Of a DNA stretch of 64,000 nt, positions 8,642-20,128 are shown piece by piece. The notes below the pieces were generated by a model that was given only the letters and a program-made list of their open reading frames with translations, was not told the DNA's origin and did not search any database. The first letter of the stretch is position 1. Each line of letters begins with the position of its first letter. The translations under genes and the position numbers were made by a program. This DNA is from Streptococcus sp. WB01_FAA12 (GTDB taxonomy: Bacteria; Bacillota; Bacilli; Lactobacillales; Streptococcaceae): positions 62,001 to 126,000 of the forward strand of contig NZ_JABAEX010000001.1 of the NCBI RefSeq assembly GCF_012843315.1, given 5' to 3'.

Positions 8642-10915
8642 TTATGAGGGGATGGTGATGGAGGATTGTGTGAGATCGACTGTTAAGTGATAGTCTGTAT
8701 TATCACGGACAGTGATTTCAAAGTCGGTAGTATAGAGAACAAGGCGAAGTGTGTCACCTTTTTTCAGCTTGTAAATAGTTGGTTGCAGCTCTAGCTTGAA
8801 GTCCATCCATTCATTTGGTTGGATATTTTCAATCTTTAAGAGGTCACTTCGGTTTTGTAAATTAAGGTAGCCTTTGGAGATGACACGTTGGGCGCTTGGA
8901 GTAAATGGCAGTTCGCAGAGATTTTCTAACATGTGGTAGCGACCGTTGTCAATGGTTCTAGCACTTAAAACAGCTGGATAAGGCTGTAGATATTTCTTTT
9001 GTCCAAGTTCTAGCAGTTGGGCTGATAATAAGGCCTTGTTTGTACTTGATTTGACACGAAGTTTCAGCTCCACTCGCCCATTTAAGTGAATGTCTTGACT
9101 TACTGGAAGGTCAATGGTGATCTGATTAGCTTTTCCTTGGTAAAGTTCTGTGTTGAAAGTCTGGTAAGTCTTACCATAACGATCAAAATCCTTTTGATCA
9201 TACTGGTTTTGAATCACTTTTTCTTCAGTTCCAAGTGAGAAAGTATGCAGTTCATCTTGCTCGCCAAAGTCATCAAGACACTGCCATGTTTGAGGTACAG
9301 TATTGTCTTGCCAGATAACAGTAGGAAGTTGATAGTCTGTTGTAAGTTCTAACAATTTCTTGCTTAAGAGGGCATTCATGGACTCGCGGAAGTCAATTGA
9401 CTGCCAGTTATTCATATAAACATGAGCCCCATGATGGAAAAATAGGTGCTTATTGATATGAGCTGGAAGAGCATGAAACATCTGGTAAACATGAAGAGGT
9501 TTGACATTCCAATCCTGGGAACCATGCGTAAAGACGACCTCAGCTTGAACCTTGTGAGCATTGAGCAGATAGTTGCGGTCATGCCAAAACTGATTGTAGT
9601 CACCAGTCTTGCGATCTAATTGTTCTTTTACCTTTTCTAAGTCTGCCTGATGAGCTTCATTACCACGGATATAGTCACCAGCTAGGAGATTGCGGGAGTA
9701 AGTCAATTCAGCAAGTGAGTCAAAATCCTCACCTGGATAACCACCTGGGCTAGTCACTAGGCCATTTTCCCGATAGTAGTTGTACCAAGAGGAAATACCT
9801 GCTTCTGCGATGATCACTTCTAAGCCATCAACACCAGTGGTGGCAAGACCATTGGACATGGTGCCTAGATAGGAAATTCCTGTTGTTGCTACTTTGCCGT
9901 TTGACCAGTCAGCCTTGACTTGGCGCTTGCGCGTGTGGTCCGTGAAAGCTCTACAACGGCCATTGAGCCAGTCAATGACATTTTTATAGGCCTCAATTTG
10001 CTGGTAGTCCCCATTGGTCATGAGACCTTGAGAGTCTTTGGTTCCAACGCCCGATACATAGAGATTGGCAAATCCACGTGGGAGGAAGTAGTCATTTAGG
10101 GTATATGAGCTATTGATATGAGATAGCTTTTCTTCAGCTTCTGTGACGACTTCTGCTTGACCATGAGGTTCGACGACATTCAGCTTAGGTTCCTCAAGTT
10201 CAATGGTGTGGGGCGGTTTGACCTCAAGCTCCCCTTCCATTTTGTAGAGAGCCTTGTCACTGGCTTTGTCGTTGGTTCCTTGGTGATAAGGGCTGGCAGT
10301 CATAAGAGCAGGTACTTGAGCATCGTAACTTGGGCGAATAATACTAACCTTGACTAAGTCAGGGAGACCGTCTTTATCAGTATCCACACAGCTCTCGACA
10401 TAGACGACCTCACGAATGACATCGTGAGTAGAGAAGGTTGCCAAGCTCTTACCGTTAAAGTAGTGGTAGTGATTATCTTCTGCAATAAGCCCATCACTAA
10501 CAAGCTGGTCGATGAGGGTATTTCCCTTTTTAGTTCGCGTATTTAGCAATTGATAAAGATTTTCAATGAGATCCCCATAAGCAATAGGAAACCCAGTTTC
10601 TTTACGGAATTGTTCGGCGTCCTCAAAGTCAACAAGATAGCTAAATCCTAAAAGTTGAAAAACTACAGTATAGAAAATATCAGCAGTCAACTCTTTATCA
10701 GACTGAAAGAAGCTCAAAAGGTCCGTTTCTTTATCCACAGCTAAAGTGGATAGAGCATAATCGGTGTTCGCATAAGTGAAAAAACTCCAGCGGACAAATT
10801 GTTCAAGTTGTTTTTTTGATGCTTGCCCTGGTACCAGCTTCAAACCAAGCTGAGATAACTCGCGTAAAACTTGCGAATGAGAAACAGGCAAGTAGCTGAA
10901 TTGATTAAAACGCAT
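8642..10915 (-). CDS. pepX: Xaa-Pro dipeptidyl-peptidase PepX
   Basis: PepX is a cytoplasmic serine peptidase (family S15) that removes Xaa-Pro dipeptides from the N-terminus of imported peptides. The protein has 757 residues, the usual size. The N-terminal helical dimerisation domain is followed by the alpha/beta-hydrolase domain, with the nucleophile serine in [13 protein letters not shown] at about residue 350. A C-terminal jelly-roll domain, seen in all S15 enzymes, starts near residue 560. AGGAG sits before the ATG. It is divergent from dnaE and upstream of the argR-type gene. Confidence 0.97.
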   Translation of the reverse strand: MRFNQFSYLPVSHSQVLRELSQLGLKLVPGQASKKQLEQFVRWSFFTYANTDYALSTLAVDKETDLLSFFQSDKELTADIFYTVVFQLLGFSYLVDFEDAEQFRKETGFPIAYGDLIENLYQLLNTRTKKGNTLIDQLVSDGLIAEDNHYHYFNGKSLATFSTHDVIREVVYVESCVDTDKDGLPDLVKVSIIRPSYDAQVPALMTASPYHQGTNDKASDKALYKMEGELEVKPPHTIELEEPKLNVVEPHGQAEVVTEAEEKLSHINSSYTLNDYFLPRGFANLYVSGVGTKDSQGLMTNGDYQQIEAYKNVIDWLNGRCRAFTDHTRKRQVKADWSNGKVATTGISYLGTMSNGLATTGVDGLEVIIAEAGISSWYNYYRENGLVTSPGGYPGEDFDSLAELTYSRNLLAGDYIRGNEAHQADLEKVKEQLDRKTGDYNQFWHDRNYLLNAHKVQAEVVFTHGSQDWNVKPLHVYQMFHALPAHINKHLFFHHGAHVYMNNWQSIDFRESMNALLSKKLLELTTDYQLPTVIWQDNTVPQTWQCLDDFGEQDELHTFSLGTEEKVIQNQYDQKDFDRYGKTYQTFNTELYQGKANQITIDLPVSQDIHLNGRVELKLRVKSSTNKALLSAQLLELGQKKYLQPYPAVLSARTIDNGRYHMLENLCELPFTPSAQRVISKGYLNLQNRSDLLKIENIQPNEWMDFKLELQPTIYKLKKGDTLRLVLYTTDFEITVRDNTDYHLTVDLTQSSITIPS

Positions 10916-10945
10916 GGCGCTCTCCTTTGAAAATATTCTAAATTT

Positions 10946-10954
10946 AGTATATCA
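10946..10954 (-). promoter_or_regulatory. Extended -10 promoter of pepX
   Basis: On the minus strand TGA-TATACT is seen, with the hexamer at 10951-10946. The predicted start is near 10939, leaving a leader of about 24 nt to the pepX ATG at 10915. No clear -35 is visible. Confidence 0.55.
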
Positions 10955-11040
10955 AAAATAAGGTAAAAAAGATATTGTTGACCTGTGATGAAGTCACTTT
11001 AAAAGGAATGGTCTCTAGCTTTTCATTCTAGTTTTTAAAA

Positions 11041-11049
11041 TGGTATAAT
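11041..11049 (+). promoter_or_regulatory. Extended -10 promoter of dnaE
   Basis: TGG-TATAAT with the hexamer at 11044-11049. The leader is short and carries a strong Shine-Dalgarno (AAGGAGGA, 11067-11074) 6 nt before the ATG at 11081. Confidence 0.65.
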
Positions 11050-11080
11050 AGTACTATATCTAAAGCAAGGAGGAGATGAA

Positions 11081-14000
11081 ATGATTGCACAGCTCGACAC
11101 CAAGACTGTTTACAGTTTTATGGAAAGTGTGGTTTCGATTGAAAAATATGTACAAACAGCTAAAGAGTATGGCTATTCTCACCTTGCTATCATGGATGTG
11201 GATAATCTCTATGGAGCCTATCACTTTTTAGAAGTGACTCGTAAGCAGGGCATCCAACCTTTAATTGGTCTTGAAATGACCTTGATTATAGACGAGAAGG
11301 CGCTTTCTTTCCGTTTTCTAGCTCTGTCTACTAAAGGTTACCAAGAGTTGATGAAGTTATCCACTTTAAAAATGACTGGACGAAAAAATTGGTCTGACTT
11401 CACCACCCACCTCGAAGATGTTGCCATTATTGTTCCTTATTTTGATGGAATCGATCAGCTGGATTTGGGGGATGATTATTTTATCGGTGTCAGTCCAGAT
11501 ACTCCTCAAGAGGTCTTTACCAGACCCATTCTTCCACTCTACCAGGTCAACTCTTTTGAAAAAGAAGACCTACAGGTTTTACAAATCTTGTCAGCAGTCA
11601 AGGACAATGTCAGCCTGAGAGAAGTGGATGTGCATTCACAACAAGGGATTTTTTTACCTGCCACAGACTTGGAAGCACGTTTTATGAATCGCTTCCCTCA
11701 GGCACTTTCTAATCTCCAAGGCTTGATAGAGAATGTAAGCTACCAACTTGATCCAAGTTTAAAACTTCCTCGCTTTAACCCTGAAAGGCCTGCGGTAGAA
11801 GAACTTAGAGAGAGAGCTGAGCAAGGCTTGAGTGACAGGGGGCTAACCTCAGCTATTTATCATGAGCGGCTGAATGAGGAATTAGCTGTGATTCATGATA
11901 TGGGATTTGACGACTATTTTCTTGTAGTTTGGGATTTGCTCCGTTTTGGACGTTCCCAAGGCTACTATATGGGAATGGGGCGTGGTTCTGCTGTTGGTAG
12001 TCTGGTGGCTTACTCACTTGATATCACAGGGATTGATCCGGTTGAAAAGAACCTGATTTTTGAGCGCTTTTTAAATCGTGAGCGTTACACCATGCCTGAT
12101 ATTGATATTGACATTCCTGACCTCTATAGACCAGAGTTCATTCGCTATGTTCGTGATCGCTATGGCAGCCAACATGTGGCGCAGATTGTCACTTATTCGA
12201 CCTTTGGAGCAAAACAGGCAATTCGTGATGTTTTCAAACGATATGGTGTTCCAGAGTATGAATTAACCAATATTACGAAAAAGATCAGTTTTCGAGATAC
12301 CTTAACCACGGCCTATGAAAAGAATTTACAGTTTAGGCAGGTCATCAATAGCAAGATTGAATACCAAAAAGCTTTTGAGATTGCTCGAAAGATTGAAGGG
12401 TATCCTCGTCAGACCTCTACCCATGCAGCTGGGGTCGTTATGAGTGACCAAGATTTGACGGACTATATTCCTCTAAAATATGGTGAGGATATGCTCATCA
12501 CCCAGTATGATGCTCATGGTGTTGAAGCCAATGGACTTCTAAAAATGGATTTCCTGGGCTTACGTAACTTGACTTTTGTCCAAAAAATGCAGGAATTGCT
12601 TGCTGAATCAGAAGGTATTCATCTGAAAATTGAAGAGATTGATCTGGAAGACGAGGACACTCTGGTTCTCTTTGCAGCTGGAAATACTAAAGGTATTTTC
12701 CAATTTGAACAGCCAGGAGCCATTCGACTCTTGAAACGAGTTCAGCCGCAAGTCTTTGAAGAAGTGGTGGCAACGACATCCCTCAACAGACCAGGTGCTA
12801 GTGATTATATTGATAACTTTGTCGCTCGAAAGCATGGCAAAGAAAAGGTGACGGTGCTGGATCCTGCCTTGGAAGACATCCTTTCTTCAACCTACGGTAT
12901 TATGCTCTATCAAGAGCAAGTCATGCAGGTAGCTCAGCGCTTTGGAGGATTCAGTCTTGGCAAAGCCGATATCCTCAGACGAGCCATGGGTAAGAAAAAT
13001 GCTAAAGAGATGCATTTGATGAAGGAAGATTTTATTACAGGAGCTATGAAACTTGGGCATTCAGAAGAAAAAGCCAACCAAGTTTTTGCAGTGATGGAAA
13101 AGTTTGCAGGCTATGGATTTAATAGATCCCACGCTTATGCTTACTCAGCACTAGCATTCCAACTGGCTTATTTTAAAACCCATTATCCTGCTATATTCTT
13201 TCAAGTCATGTTGAATTATTCTAGCAGTGATTATATTGTAGATGCTCTGCAGATGGGCTTTGAAGTAGCGCCTTTAGCAATAAACAGCATTCCCTATCAT
13301 GATAAAATTGCTCAGAAGAAAATCTATCTTGGTCTAAAAGCCATTAAGGGCATGCCAAGAGATTTGTCTTACTGGATTATTGAAAATCGTCCCTTCTCAA
13401 GCATTGAAGATTTTGTCACACGTCTTCCTAAGAATTACAAGAAACTATCGCTTTTAACTCCATTGGTTGAACTGGGGCTCTTTGATGAATTTGACAAGAA
13501 TCGTCAGAAAATCTTAGTGAACCTACCAAACTTATTTGTTTTTGTTGAGGAGTTAGGAGGACTCTTTGCGGATGCAAACTATAGTTGGACTGAGGCTGAT
13601 GATTTTACAGAGGCAGAAAAATTTTATAAGGAGCAGGAACTGATTGGAGTTGGAATCAGTGCCCATCCTCTACAAACTCTTGCCAAACAAGCTTTATATC
13701 CAACAACGTCCATCGTTAATCTCACTGAGGGGAGTCAAGCAACTCTTCTAGTTGAAGTGCAAAAACTAAAAGTCATTCGAACTAAGAAAGGCGAGAGTAT
13801 GGCCTTTCTACAGGTTCATGACAGTAAGTCTAGACTGGATGTAACTGTATTTTCTGACCAATATCGAAAATTCGCTTCCATTTTATCCGAAGGGAAATTC
13901 TACTATATCAATGGCAAGGTTCAATCCCGAGATGGTCGTCTGCAAATGATTGCACAAGATTTGAAAGAAGCAGTCGCTGAACGATTCTGGATTCAAGTTA

Positions 14001-14182
14001 AAAATCACGACAACGATAAAGAGATTTCAAATATCTTGGAACAATATAAAGGCCCCATTCCTGTTATTATCAGGTATGTAGAGGAAGAAAAAACAATTGT
14101 TTCCTCCCGTCATTTTGTAAAAAAAGACCCTGCTTTACAGGAAAAATTAGAGGGAATTGCTATGAAAACGATTTATCGCTAA
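11081..14182 (+). CDS. dnaE: DNA polymerase III subunit alpha DnaE
   Basis: This C-family polymerase extends primers and works with PolC in Firmicute replication. It has 1033 residues and is the DnaE type, since no exonuclease domain interrupts it. The N-terminal PHP domain lacks the usual metal-binding histidines (QLDTKTVYSF where a histidine-rich HxH segment is expected), which is common in Gram-positive DnaE. Palm aspartates are in MPDIDIDIPDLYR near residue 340, the helix-hairpin-helix is around 810, and the OB domain starts near 920 (TLLVEVQKLKVIRTKKGESM). It is followed by pfkA, which has its own promoter. Confidence 0.96.
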   Translation: MIAQLDTKTVYSFMESVVSIEKYVQTAKEYGYSHLAIMDVDNLYGAYHFLEVTRKQGIQPLIGLEMTLIIDEKALSFRFLALSTKGYQELMKLSTLKMTGRKNWSDFTTHLEDVAIIVPYFDGIDQLDLGDDYFIGVSPDTPQEVFTRPILPLYQVNSFEKEDLQVLQILSAVKDNVSLREVDVHSQQGIFLPATDLEARFMNRFPQALSNLQGLIENVSYQLDPSLKLPRFNPERPAVEELRERAEQGLSDRGLTSAIYHERLNEELAVIHDMGFDDYFLVVWDLLRFGRSQGYYMGMGRGSAVGSLVAYSLDITGIDPVEKNLIFERFLNRERYTMPDIDIDIPDLYRPEFIRYVRDRYGSQHVAQIVTYSTFGAKQAIRDVFKRYGVPEYELTNITKKISFRDTLTTAYEKNLQFRQVINSKIEYQKAFEIARKIEGYPRQTSTHAAGVVMSDQDLTDYIPLKYGEDMLITQYDAHGVEANGLLKMDFLGLRNLTFVQKMQELLAESEGIHLKIEEIDLEDEDTLVLFAAGNTKGIFQFEQPGAIRLLKRVQPQVFEEVVATTSLNRPGASDYIDNFVARKHGKEKVTVLDPALEDILSSTYGIMLYQEQVMQVAQRFGGFSLGKADILRRAMGKKNAKEMHLMKEDFITGAMKLGHSEEKANQVFAVMEKFAGYGFNRSHAYAYSALAFQLAYFKTHYPAIFFQVMLNYSSSDYIVDALQMGFEVAPLAINSIPYHDKIAQKKIYLGLKAIKGMPRDLSYWIIENRPFSSIEDFVTRLPKNYKKLSLLTPLVELGLFDEFDKNRQKILVNLPNLFVFVEELGGLFADANYSWTEADDFTEAEKFYKEQELIGVGISAHPLQTLAKQALYPTTSIVNLTEGSQATLLVEVQKLKVIRTKKGESMAFLQVHDSKSRLDVTVFSDQYRKFASILSEGKFYYINGKVQSRDGRLQMIAQDLKEAVAERFWIQVKNHDNDKEISNILEQYKGPIPVIIRYVEEEKTIVSSRHFVKKDPALQEKLEGIAMKTIYR

Positions 14183-14217
14183 AAATACGAAAAATAGAAG
14201 AATTTTCAAATGAAATG

Positions 14218-14226
14218 TGGTATAAT
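14218..14226 (+). promoter_or_regulatory. Extended -10 promoter of pfkA
   Basis: TGG-TATAAT with the hexamer at 14221-14226, followed by a leader of about 30 nt containing AAAGGAG before the ATG at 14263. Confidence 0.65.
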
Positions 14227-14241
14227 CAATAAGAATGTTAA

Positions 14242-15270
<1,029 letters not shown>

Positions 15271-15286
15271 TCAACTTTAACTAATC

Positions 15287-15295
15287 TGGTAAAAT
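15287..15295 (+). promoter_or_regulatory. Possible internal promoter of pyk
   Basis: TGG-TAAAAT with the hexamer at 15290-15295 lies in the pfkA-pyk gap. A small TGACC...GGTCA stem directly overlaps its start region. It would allow pyk to be expressed on its own as well as from the pfkA promoter. Confidence 0.4.
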
Positions 15296-15334
15296 GACCA
15301 TAAAAGGTCAAATTATATAAAGGAGTCACAAATC

Positions 15335-16840
15335 ATGAATAAACGTGTAAAAATCGTTGCAACTTTGGGTCCTGCGGTAGAAATCCGTGGTGGTAAAAAA
15401 TTCGGTGATGACGGATACTGGGGTGAAAAACTTGACGTTGAAGCTTCAGCAAAAAACATTGCTAAATTGATTGAAGCAGGAGCTAACACTTTCCGCTTCA
15501 ACTTCTCACACGGTGACCATCAAGAACAAGGTGAGCGTATGGCAACTGTTAAACTTGCTGAAAAACTTGCAGGTAAAAAAGTTGGTTTCCTTCTTGATAC
15601 AAAAGGACCAGAAATCCGTACTGAATTGTTCGAAGGTGAAGCTAAAGAGTACTCATACAAAACCGGTGAAAAAATCCGTGTTGCAACTAAACAAGGAATC
15701 AAATCAACTCGTGAAGTGATTGCTTTGAACGTTGCGGGTGCTCTTGATATCTACGACGATGTTGAAGTTGGTCGTCAAGTATTGGTTGACGATGGTAAAC
15801 TTGGTCTTCGCGTTGTTGCTAAAGACGATGCAACTCGTGAATTTGAAGTTGAAGTTGAAAACGACGGAATTATCGCTAAACAAAAAGGTGTAAACATCCC
15901 TAACACTAAAATTCCTTTCCCAGCACTTGCTGAACGTGATAACGATGATATCCGTTTCGGTCTTGAGCAAGGTATTAACTTCATCGCGATCTCATTCGTA
16001 CGTACTGCAAAAGACGTGAATGAAGTTCGTGCAATCTGTGAAGAAACTGGAAACGGGCATGTTCAATTGTTCGCTAAAATCGAAAACCAACAAGGTATCG
16101 ACAACTTGGATGAAATCATCGAAGCTGCTGACGGTATCATGATTGCTCGTGGTGACATGGGTATCGAAGTACCATTCGAAATGGTTCCAGTTTACCAAAA
16201 AATGATTATCACTAAAGTTAACGCAGCTGGTAAAGTTGTTATCACAGCAACAAACATGCTTGAAACTATGACTGAAAAACCACGTGCCACTCGTTCAGAA
16301 GTATCAGACGTATTTAACGCTGTTATCGACGGTACTGACGCGACTATGCTTTCAGGTGAGTCTGCAAACGGTAAATACCCACTTGAATCTGTTCGTACAA
16401 TGGCAACAATTGACAAGAATGCTCAAACCCTTTTGAAAGAATACGGTCGTTTGTCATCAGTTAACTTGGCACGTAATTCTAAGACTGAAGTTATGGCATC
16501 AGCTGTTAAGGATGCAACTAACTCAATGAACATCAAGTTGATTGTTACCCTTACTAAGACTGGTCACACTGCACGCTTGATTTCTAAATACCGCCCAGAT
16601 GCAGATATTTTGGCAATCACTTTCGATGAATTGACTCAACGTGGATTGATGTTGAACTGGGGTGTTATCCCAGTAACAACTGAACGTCCATCAAACACTG
16701 ATGATATGTTCGAACTTGCTGAAAAGATTGCAGTGGAACAAGGTTTGGTAGAATCTGGTGATGATATGATTATCGTTGCAGGTGTGCCACTTGGAGAAGC
16801 TGTTCGTACAAACACAATGCGTATCCGTACAGTACGTTAA
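15335..16840 (+). CDS. pyk: Pyruvate kinase
   Basis: Pyruvate kinase makes pyruvate and ATP from phosphoenolpyruvate and ADP, the last step of glycolysis. The protein has 501 residues and lacks the extra C-terminal domain of the Bacillus enzyme. The active-site region is seen as FRFNFSHG, LLDTKGPEIRT and, in the substrate loop, MIARGDMGIEVP. The small B domain is about 90-190, and the C-terminal allosteric domain ends in TNTMRIRTVR. AAAGGAG lies before the ATG. Codon bias is strong. A good terminator follows. Confidence 0.98.
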   Translation: MNKRVKIVATLGPAVEIRGGKKFGDDGYWGEKLDVEASAKNIAKLIEAGANTFRFNFSHGDHQEQGERMATVKLAEKLAGKKVGFLLDTKGPEIRTELFEGEAKEYSYKTGEKIRVATKQGIKSTREVIALNVAGALDIYDDVEVGRQVLVDDGKLGLRVVAKDDATREFEVEVENDGIIAKQKGVNIPNTKIPFPALAERDNDDIRFGLEQGINFIAISFVRTAKDVNEVRAICEETGNGHVQLFAKIENQQGIDNLDEIIEAADGIMIARGDMGIEVPFEMVPVYQKMIITKVNAAGKVVITATNMLETMTEKPRATRSEVSDVFNAVIDGTDATMLSGESANGKYPLESVRTMATIDKNAQTLLKEYGRLSSVNLARNSKTEVMASAVKDATNSMNIKLIVTLTKTGHTARLISKYRPDADILAITFDELTQRGLMLNWGVIPVTTERPSNTDDMFELAEKIAVEQGLVESGDDMIIVAGVPLGEAVRTNTMRIRTVR

Positions 16841-16854
16841 TCTAAACTTTTAAA

Positions 16855-16901
16855 AGAGCCTATCATACCAAGCTTTTGTGCTTGTATGATGGGTCTTTTT
16901 T
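16855..16901 (+). terminator. Terminator after pyk
   Basis: An imperfect long stem pairs CCTATCATACcAAGC with GCTTgTATGATgGG around TTTTGT and is followed by TCTTTTTT. It ends the pfkA-pyk unit. Confidence 0.85.
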
Positions 16902-16965
16902 CTATTTTAGAAGATAAAAAGAGAGAGATTTTTATTAAACAGAAATGGGAAAAATAAGAGAACTA

Positions 16966-16974
16966 TGGTATAAT
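16966..16974 (+). promoter_or_regulatory. Extended -10 promoter of murA operon
   Basis: TGG-TATAAT with the hexamer at 16969-16974. The predicted start is near 16981 and the leader is about 36 nt to the ATG at 17017. Confidence 0.65.
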
Positions 16975-17016
16975 AGAATGTAAAGACCTTTTTAGTAAAT
17001 TTTGAAAGAGTATAAC

Positions 17017-18276
17017 ATGAGAAAAATTGTCATCAATGGTGGACATCCATTGCAAGGTGAGATCACCATTAGCGGTGCTAAGAATAGTGTTGTAGCATTA
17101 ATCCCTGCTATTATACTGGCAGATGATGTTGTCACTTTGGATTGTGTCCCGGATATTTCAGACGTTGCTAGTCTTGTAGAGATTATGGAAATCATGGGAG
17201 CGAAAGTAAAACGCTACGATGATGTTTTGGAGATTGATCCTAGAGGTGTTCAGAATATTCCAATGCCTTACGGCAAGATCAATAGCCTTCGTGCATCTTA
17301 TTATTTCTATGGAAGTCTGTTAGGTCGCTTTGGTGAAGCTACAGTTGGACTTCCTGGTGGATGTGATTTGGGACCTCGTCCGATTGACCTTCACTTAAAA
17401 GCTTTTGAAGCCATGGGAGCTAAGGTCAGCTATGAGGGAGACAATATGAATTTGTCTGCTCAGGGTAAGGGACTTCACGGCGCAAGTATCTACATGGATA
17501 CTGTCAGCGTTGGTGCAACGATTAACACCATGATTGCTGCAGTAAAAGCTAAGGGACGTACTGTCATTGAAAATGCGGCCCGTGAACCAGAAATCATTGA
17601 TGTGGCTACCCTTTTGAATAACATGGGGGCTCACATTCGTGGTGCAGGGACTGATATTATCATCATTGATGGTGTCGAGCAACTTCATGGGACGCGTCAT
17701 CAAGTCATTCCAGACCGCATTGAAGCAGGAACCTATATTTCACTGGCTGCAGCAGTTGGTAAAGGAATTCGTATTAACAACGTTCTCTATGAACACTTAG
17801 AAGGTTTTATCGCCAAACTAGAGGAAATGGGCGTTCGCATGACGGTCTCTGAGGATAGTATCTTCGTTGAAGAACAGTCTGATTTGAAGGCCATCAATAT
17901 CAAAACAGCTCCCTATCCAGGGTTTGCAACCGATTTGCAACAGCCTATCACGCCACTTTTACTAACTGCTCAAGGTCGTGGAACTATTATTGATACCATT
18001 TACGAAAAACGTGTCAACCATGTCTTTGAGTTAGCAAAAATGGATGCGGATATTACGACTACAAATGACCATATTTTCTACACTGGTGGGCGTGTTCTAC
18101 ATGGTGCCAAGGTGAAAGCTACAGACTTGCGAGCTGGTGCTGCACTTGTCATCGCTGGTTTGATGGCTCAAGGCCAGACTGAAATTACAAATATTGAGTT
18201 TATCCTTCGTGGTTACTCAGATATTATTGAAAAATTACGTAGTCTTGGAGCAGATATTACACTCGTCGAAGACTAA
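17017..18276 (+). CDS. murA: UDP-N-acetylglucosamine 1-carboxyvinyltransferase (MurZ-type MurA paralogue)
   Basis: This enzyme transfers enolpyruvate from PEP to UDP-GlcNAc, the first committed step of peptidoglycan precursor synthesis, and is the fosfomycin target. The catalytic cysteine is C116 in [14 protein letters not shown], and K22-N23 are in ISGAKNS. It has 419 residues. Streptococci carry two copies; this length and the following GNAT-regulator-map genes match the one called MurZ (murA2) in pneumococcus. I start at ATG 17017 with GAAAGAG 6 nt upstream rather than TTG 17002. It is the first gene of a four-gene operon. Confidence 0.95.
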   Translation: MRKIVINGGHPLQGEITISGAKNSVVALIPAIILADDVVTLDCVPDISDVASLVEIMEIMGAKVKRYDDVLEIDPRGVQNIPMPYGKINSLRASYYFYGSLLGRFGEATVGLPGGCDLGPRPIDLHLKAFEAMGAKVSYEGDNMNLSAQGKGLHGASIYMDTVSVGATINTMIAAVKAKGRTVIENAAREPEIIDVATLLNNMGAHIRGAGTDIIIIDGVEQLHGTRHQVIPDRIEAGTYISLAAAVGKGIRINNVLYEHLEGFIAKLEEMGVRMTVSEDSIFVEEQSDLKAINIKTAPYPGFATDLQQPITPLLLTAQGRGTIIDTIYEKRVNHVFELAKMDADITTTNDHIFYTGGRVLHGAKVKATDLRAGAALVIAGLMAQGQTEITNIEFILRGYSDIIEKLRSLGADITLVED

Positions 18277-18291
18277 GCCGTTGAGGTGATT

Positions 18292-18843
18292 ATGAATATT
18301 TGGACCAAATTAGCAATGTTTTCTTTCTTTGAAACGGAACGCTTGTATTTGCGTCCTTTCTTTTTTAGTGACAGTCAAGCGTTTTACGATATTGCTTCAA
18401 ATCCGGAAAATCTGCAGTTTATTTTTTCCAGTCAAGCAAGTTTGGAAGAAAGTCAGTACGCACTTGCTAACTATTTTATGAAGGCTCCTCTAGGTGTTTG
18501 GGCAATTTGTCTCCAAGGAGATCAGGAAATGATTGGCTCCATTAAATTTGAAAAGATTGATGAAATCAAAAAAGAAGCAGAAATTGGTTACTTCTTAAAA
18601 AAGGATTCTTGGTCACAAGGCTATATGACAGAAGTAGTTACCAAGCTTTGTCAGCTTTCCTTTGAAGAATTTGGTTTAAAACAATTATCCATCATCACTC
18701 ATCTGGAGAATCAAGCTAGTCAGAAAGTTGCCTTGAAAGCAGGTTTTAGTCTCTTTCGCCAATTCAAGGGGAGTGACCGCTATACTCGTAAAATGAGAGA
18801 CTACCTTGAATTTCGATACGTTAAAGGAGAATTCAGTGAGTAA
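18292..18843 (+). CDS. GNAT-family N-acetyltransferase
   Basis: The protein has 183 residues and is a single GNAT domain of the RimJ/RimL-like type. It opens with ETERLYLRPFFFSDSQAFY and carries the acetyl-CoA binding region around IGYFLKKDSWSQGYMTEVV, then ENQASQKVALKAGF. The substrate is not predictable; relatives acetylate ribosomal proteins or small amines. ATG 18292 follows GAGGTG; a GTG at 18286 lies inside that site. It starts 15 bp after murA and its end overlaps the next gene, so it is in the same operon. Confidence 0.88.
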   Translation: MNIWTKLAMFSFFETERLYLRPFFFSDSQAFYDIASNPENLQFIFSSQASLEESQYALANYFMKAPLGVWAICLQGDQEMIGSIKFEKIDEIKKEAEIGYFLKKDSWSQGYMTEVVTKLCQLSFEEFGLKQLSIITHLENQASQKVALKAGFSLFRQFKGSDRYTRKMRDYLEFRYVKGEFSE

Positions 18844-20113
18844 ACACCAAGAAATCTTAAGTTATCTGGAAGAGTTACCAATAGGAAAACGTGTCAGTGT
18901 TCGTAGCATTTCCAATCACTTGGGTGTTAGTGATGGAACGGCTTATCGTGCTATCAAAGAAGCTGAAAATCGTGGAATTGTAGAAACCCGTCCTCGTAGT
19001 GGAACCATTCGTGTCAAATCTCAGAAAGTAGCTATTGAGAGGCTAACCTATGCAGAGATTGCAGAAGTCACTTCATCTGAAGTCTTGGCTGGTCAAGAAG
19101 GTTTGGACAGGGAATTCAGTAAATTCTCCATTGGGGCCATGACCGAGCAGAATATTTTGTCCTATCTGAATGATGGTGGTTTGTTAATCGTCGGAGACCG
19201 TACTCGTATTCAACTTCTGGCTTTGGAAAATGAAAATGCGGTTCTCGTGACTGGAGGTTTCCATGTCCAAGATGATGTATTGACTCTAGCCAATAAAAAA
19301 GGTATCCCAGTTCTGAGAAGTAAGCATGATACTTTTACAGTAGCGACCATGATCAATAGAGCTCTCTCAAATGTGCAAATCAAAACCGATATTCTGACAG
19401 TTGAAAAGCTCTATCGTCCTAGCCATGAGTATGGTTTTTTGAGAGAAACAGACACAGTAAAAGATTATCTAGACTTGGTCCGTAAGAACAGAAGTAGTCG
19501 TTTCCCGGTCATTAACCAACACCAAGTGGTTGTCGGGGTTGTTACCATGCGTGACGCAGGAGATAAATCCCCCAGCACGACGATTGACAAGGTGATGACG
19601 CGCAGCATTTTCGTGACAGGATTAGCGACCAATATTGCCAACGTCAGTCAACGGATGATAGCAGAAGACTTTGAGATGGTCCCAGTCGTGAGAAGCAATC
19701 AAACTTTGCTCGGAGTTGTAACGAGACGAGATGTCATGGATAAGATGAGTCGCTCTCAAGTTTCGGCTTTGCCGACTTTTTCAGAGCAAATTGGACAAAA
19801 GTTGTCTTATCATCACGACGAAGTTGTGATTACAGTTGAACCCTTTATGCTTGAGAAAAACGGGGTTTTAGCAAATGGTGTTCTTGCTGAAATTTTAACT
19901 CATATGACACAGGATTTGGTGGCAAATAGTAGACGCAATCTCATCATCGAGCAGATGCTAATTTACTTCTTGCAGGCTGTGCAGATAGATGATACTCTGC
20001 GAATTCAGGCTCGTATTATACATCACACAAGACGTTCGGCTATTATTGATTATGATATTTATCATGGTCATCAGATTGTATCAAAAGCAAATGTTACAGT
20101 TAAAATCAATTAG
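18836..20113 (+). CDS. DRTGG-CBS-hotdog regulatory protein (YtoI-like)
   Basis: The protein has 425 residues. In order it has an N-terminal winged helix (about 1-65, with VRSISNHLGVSDGTAYRAIK), a DRTGG domain (about 75-180), two CBS repeats (about 190-305) and a C-terminal hotdog thioesterase-like domain (about 310-425). CBS pairs usually bind adenosine nucleotides and the hotdog may bind an acyl-CoA, so it may be a ligand-sensing transcription factor. The GTG at 18836 has AAGGAGA 5 nt upstream and overlaps the GNAT stop by 8 bp. The same architecture is found in Bacillus YtoI; its target genes are unknown to me. Confidence 0.85.
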   Translation: MSKHQEILSYLEELPIGKRVSVRSISNHLGVSDGTAYRAIKEAENRGIVETRPRSGTIRVKSQKVAIERLTYAEIAEVTSSEVLAGQEGLDREFSKFSIGAMTEQNILSYLNDGGLLIVGDRTRIQLLALENENAVLVTGGFHVQDDVLTLANKKGIPVLRSKHDTFTVATMINRALSNVQIKTDILTVEKLYRPSHEYGFLRETDTVKDYLDLVRKNRSSRFPVINQHQVVVGVVTMRDAGDKSPSTTIDKVMTRSIFVTGLATNIANVSQRMIAEDFEMVPVVRSNQTLLGVVTRRDVMDKMSRSQVSALPTFSEQIGQKLSYHHDEVVITVEPFMLEKNGVLANGVLAEILTHMTQDLVANSRRNLIIEQMLIYFLQAVQIDDTLRIQARIIHHTRRSAIIDYDIYHGHQIVSKANVTVKIN

Positions 20114-20128
20114 AATCTAGGAGAAAAA

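Noticed and set aside
14183..14215. Possible dnaE terminator
   Set aside because: The GAAAAAT/AATTTTC stem is weak, has no T-run and overlaps the pfkA promoter region.
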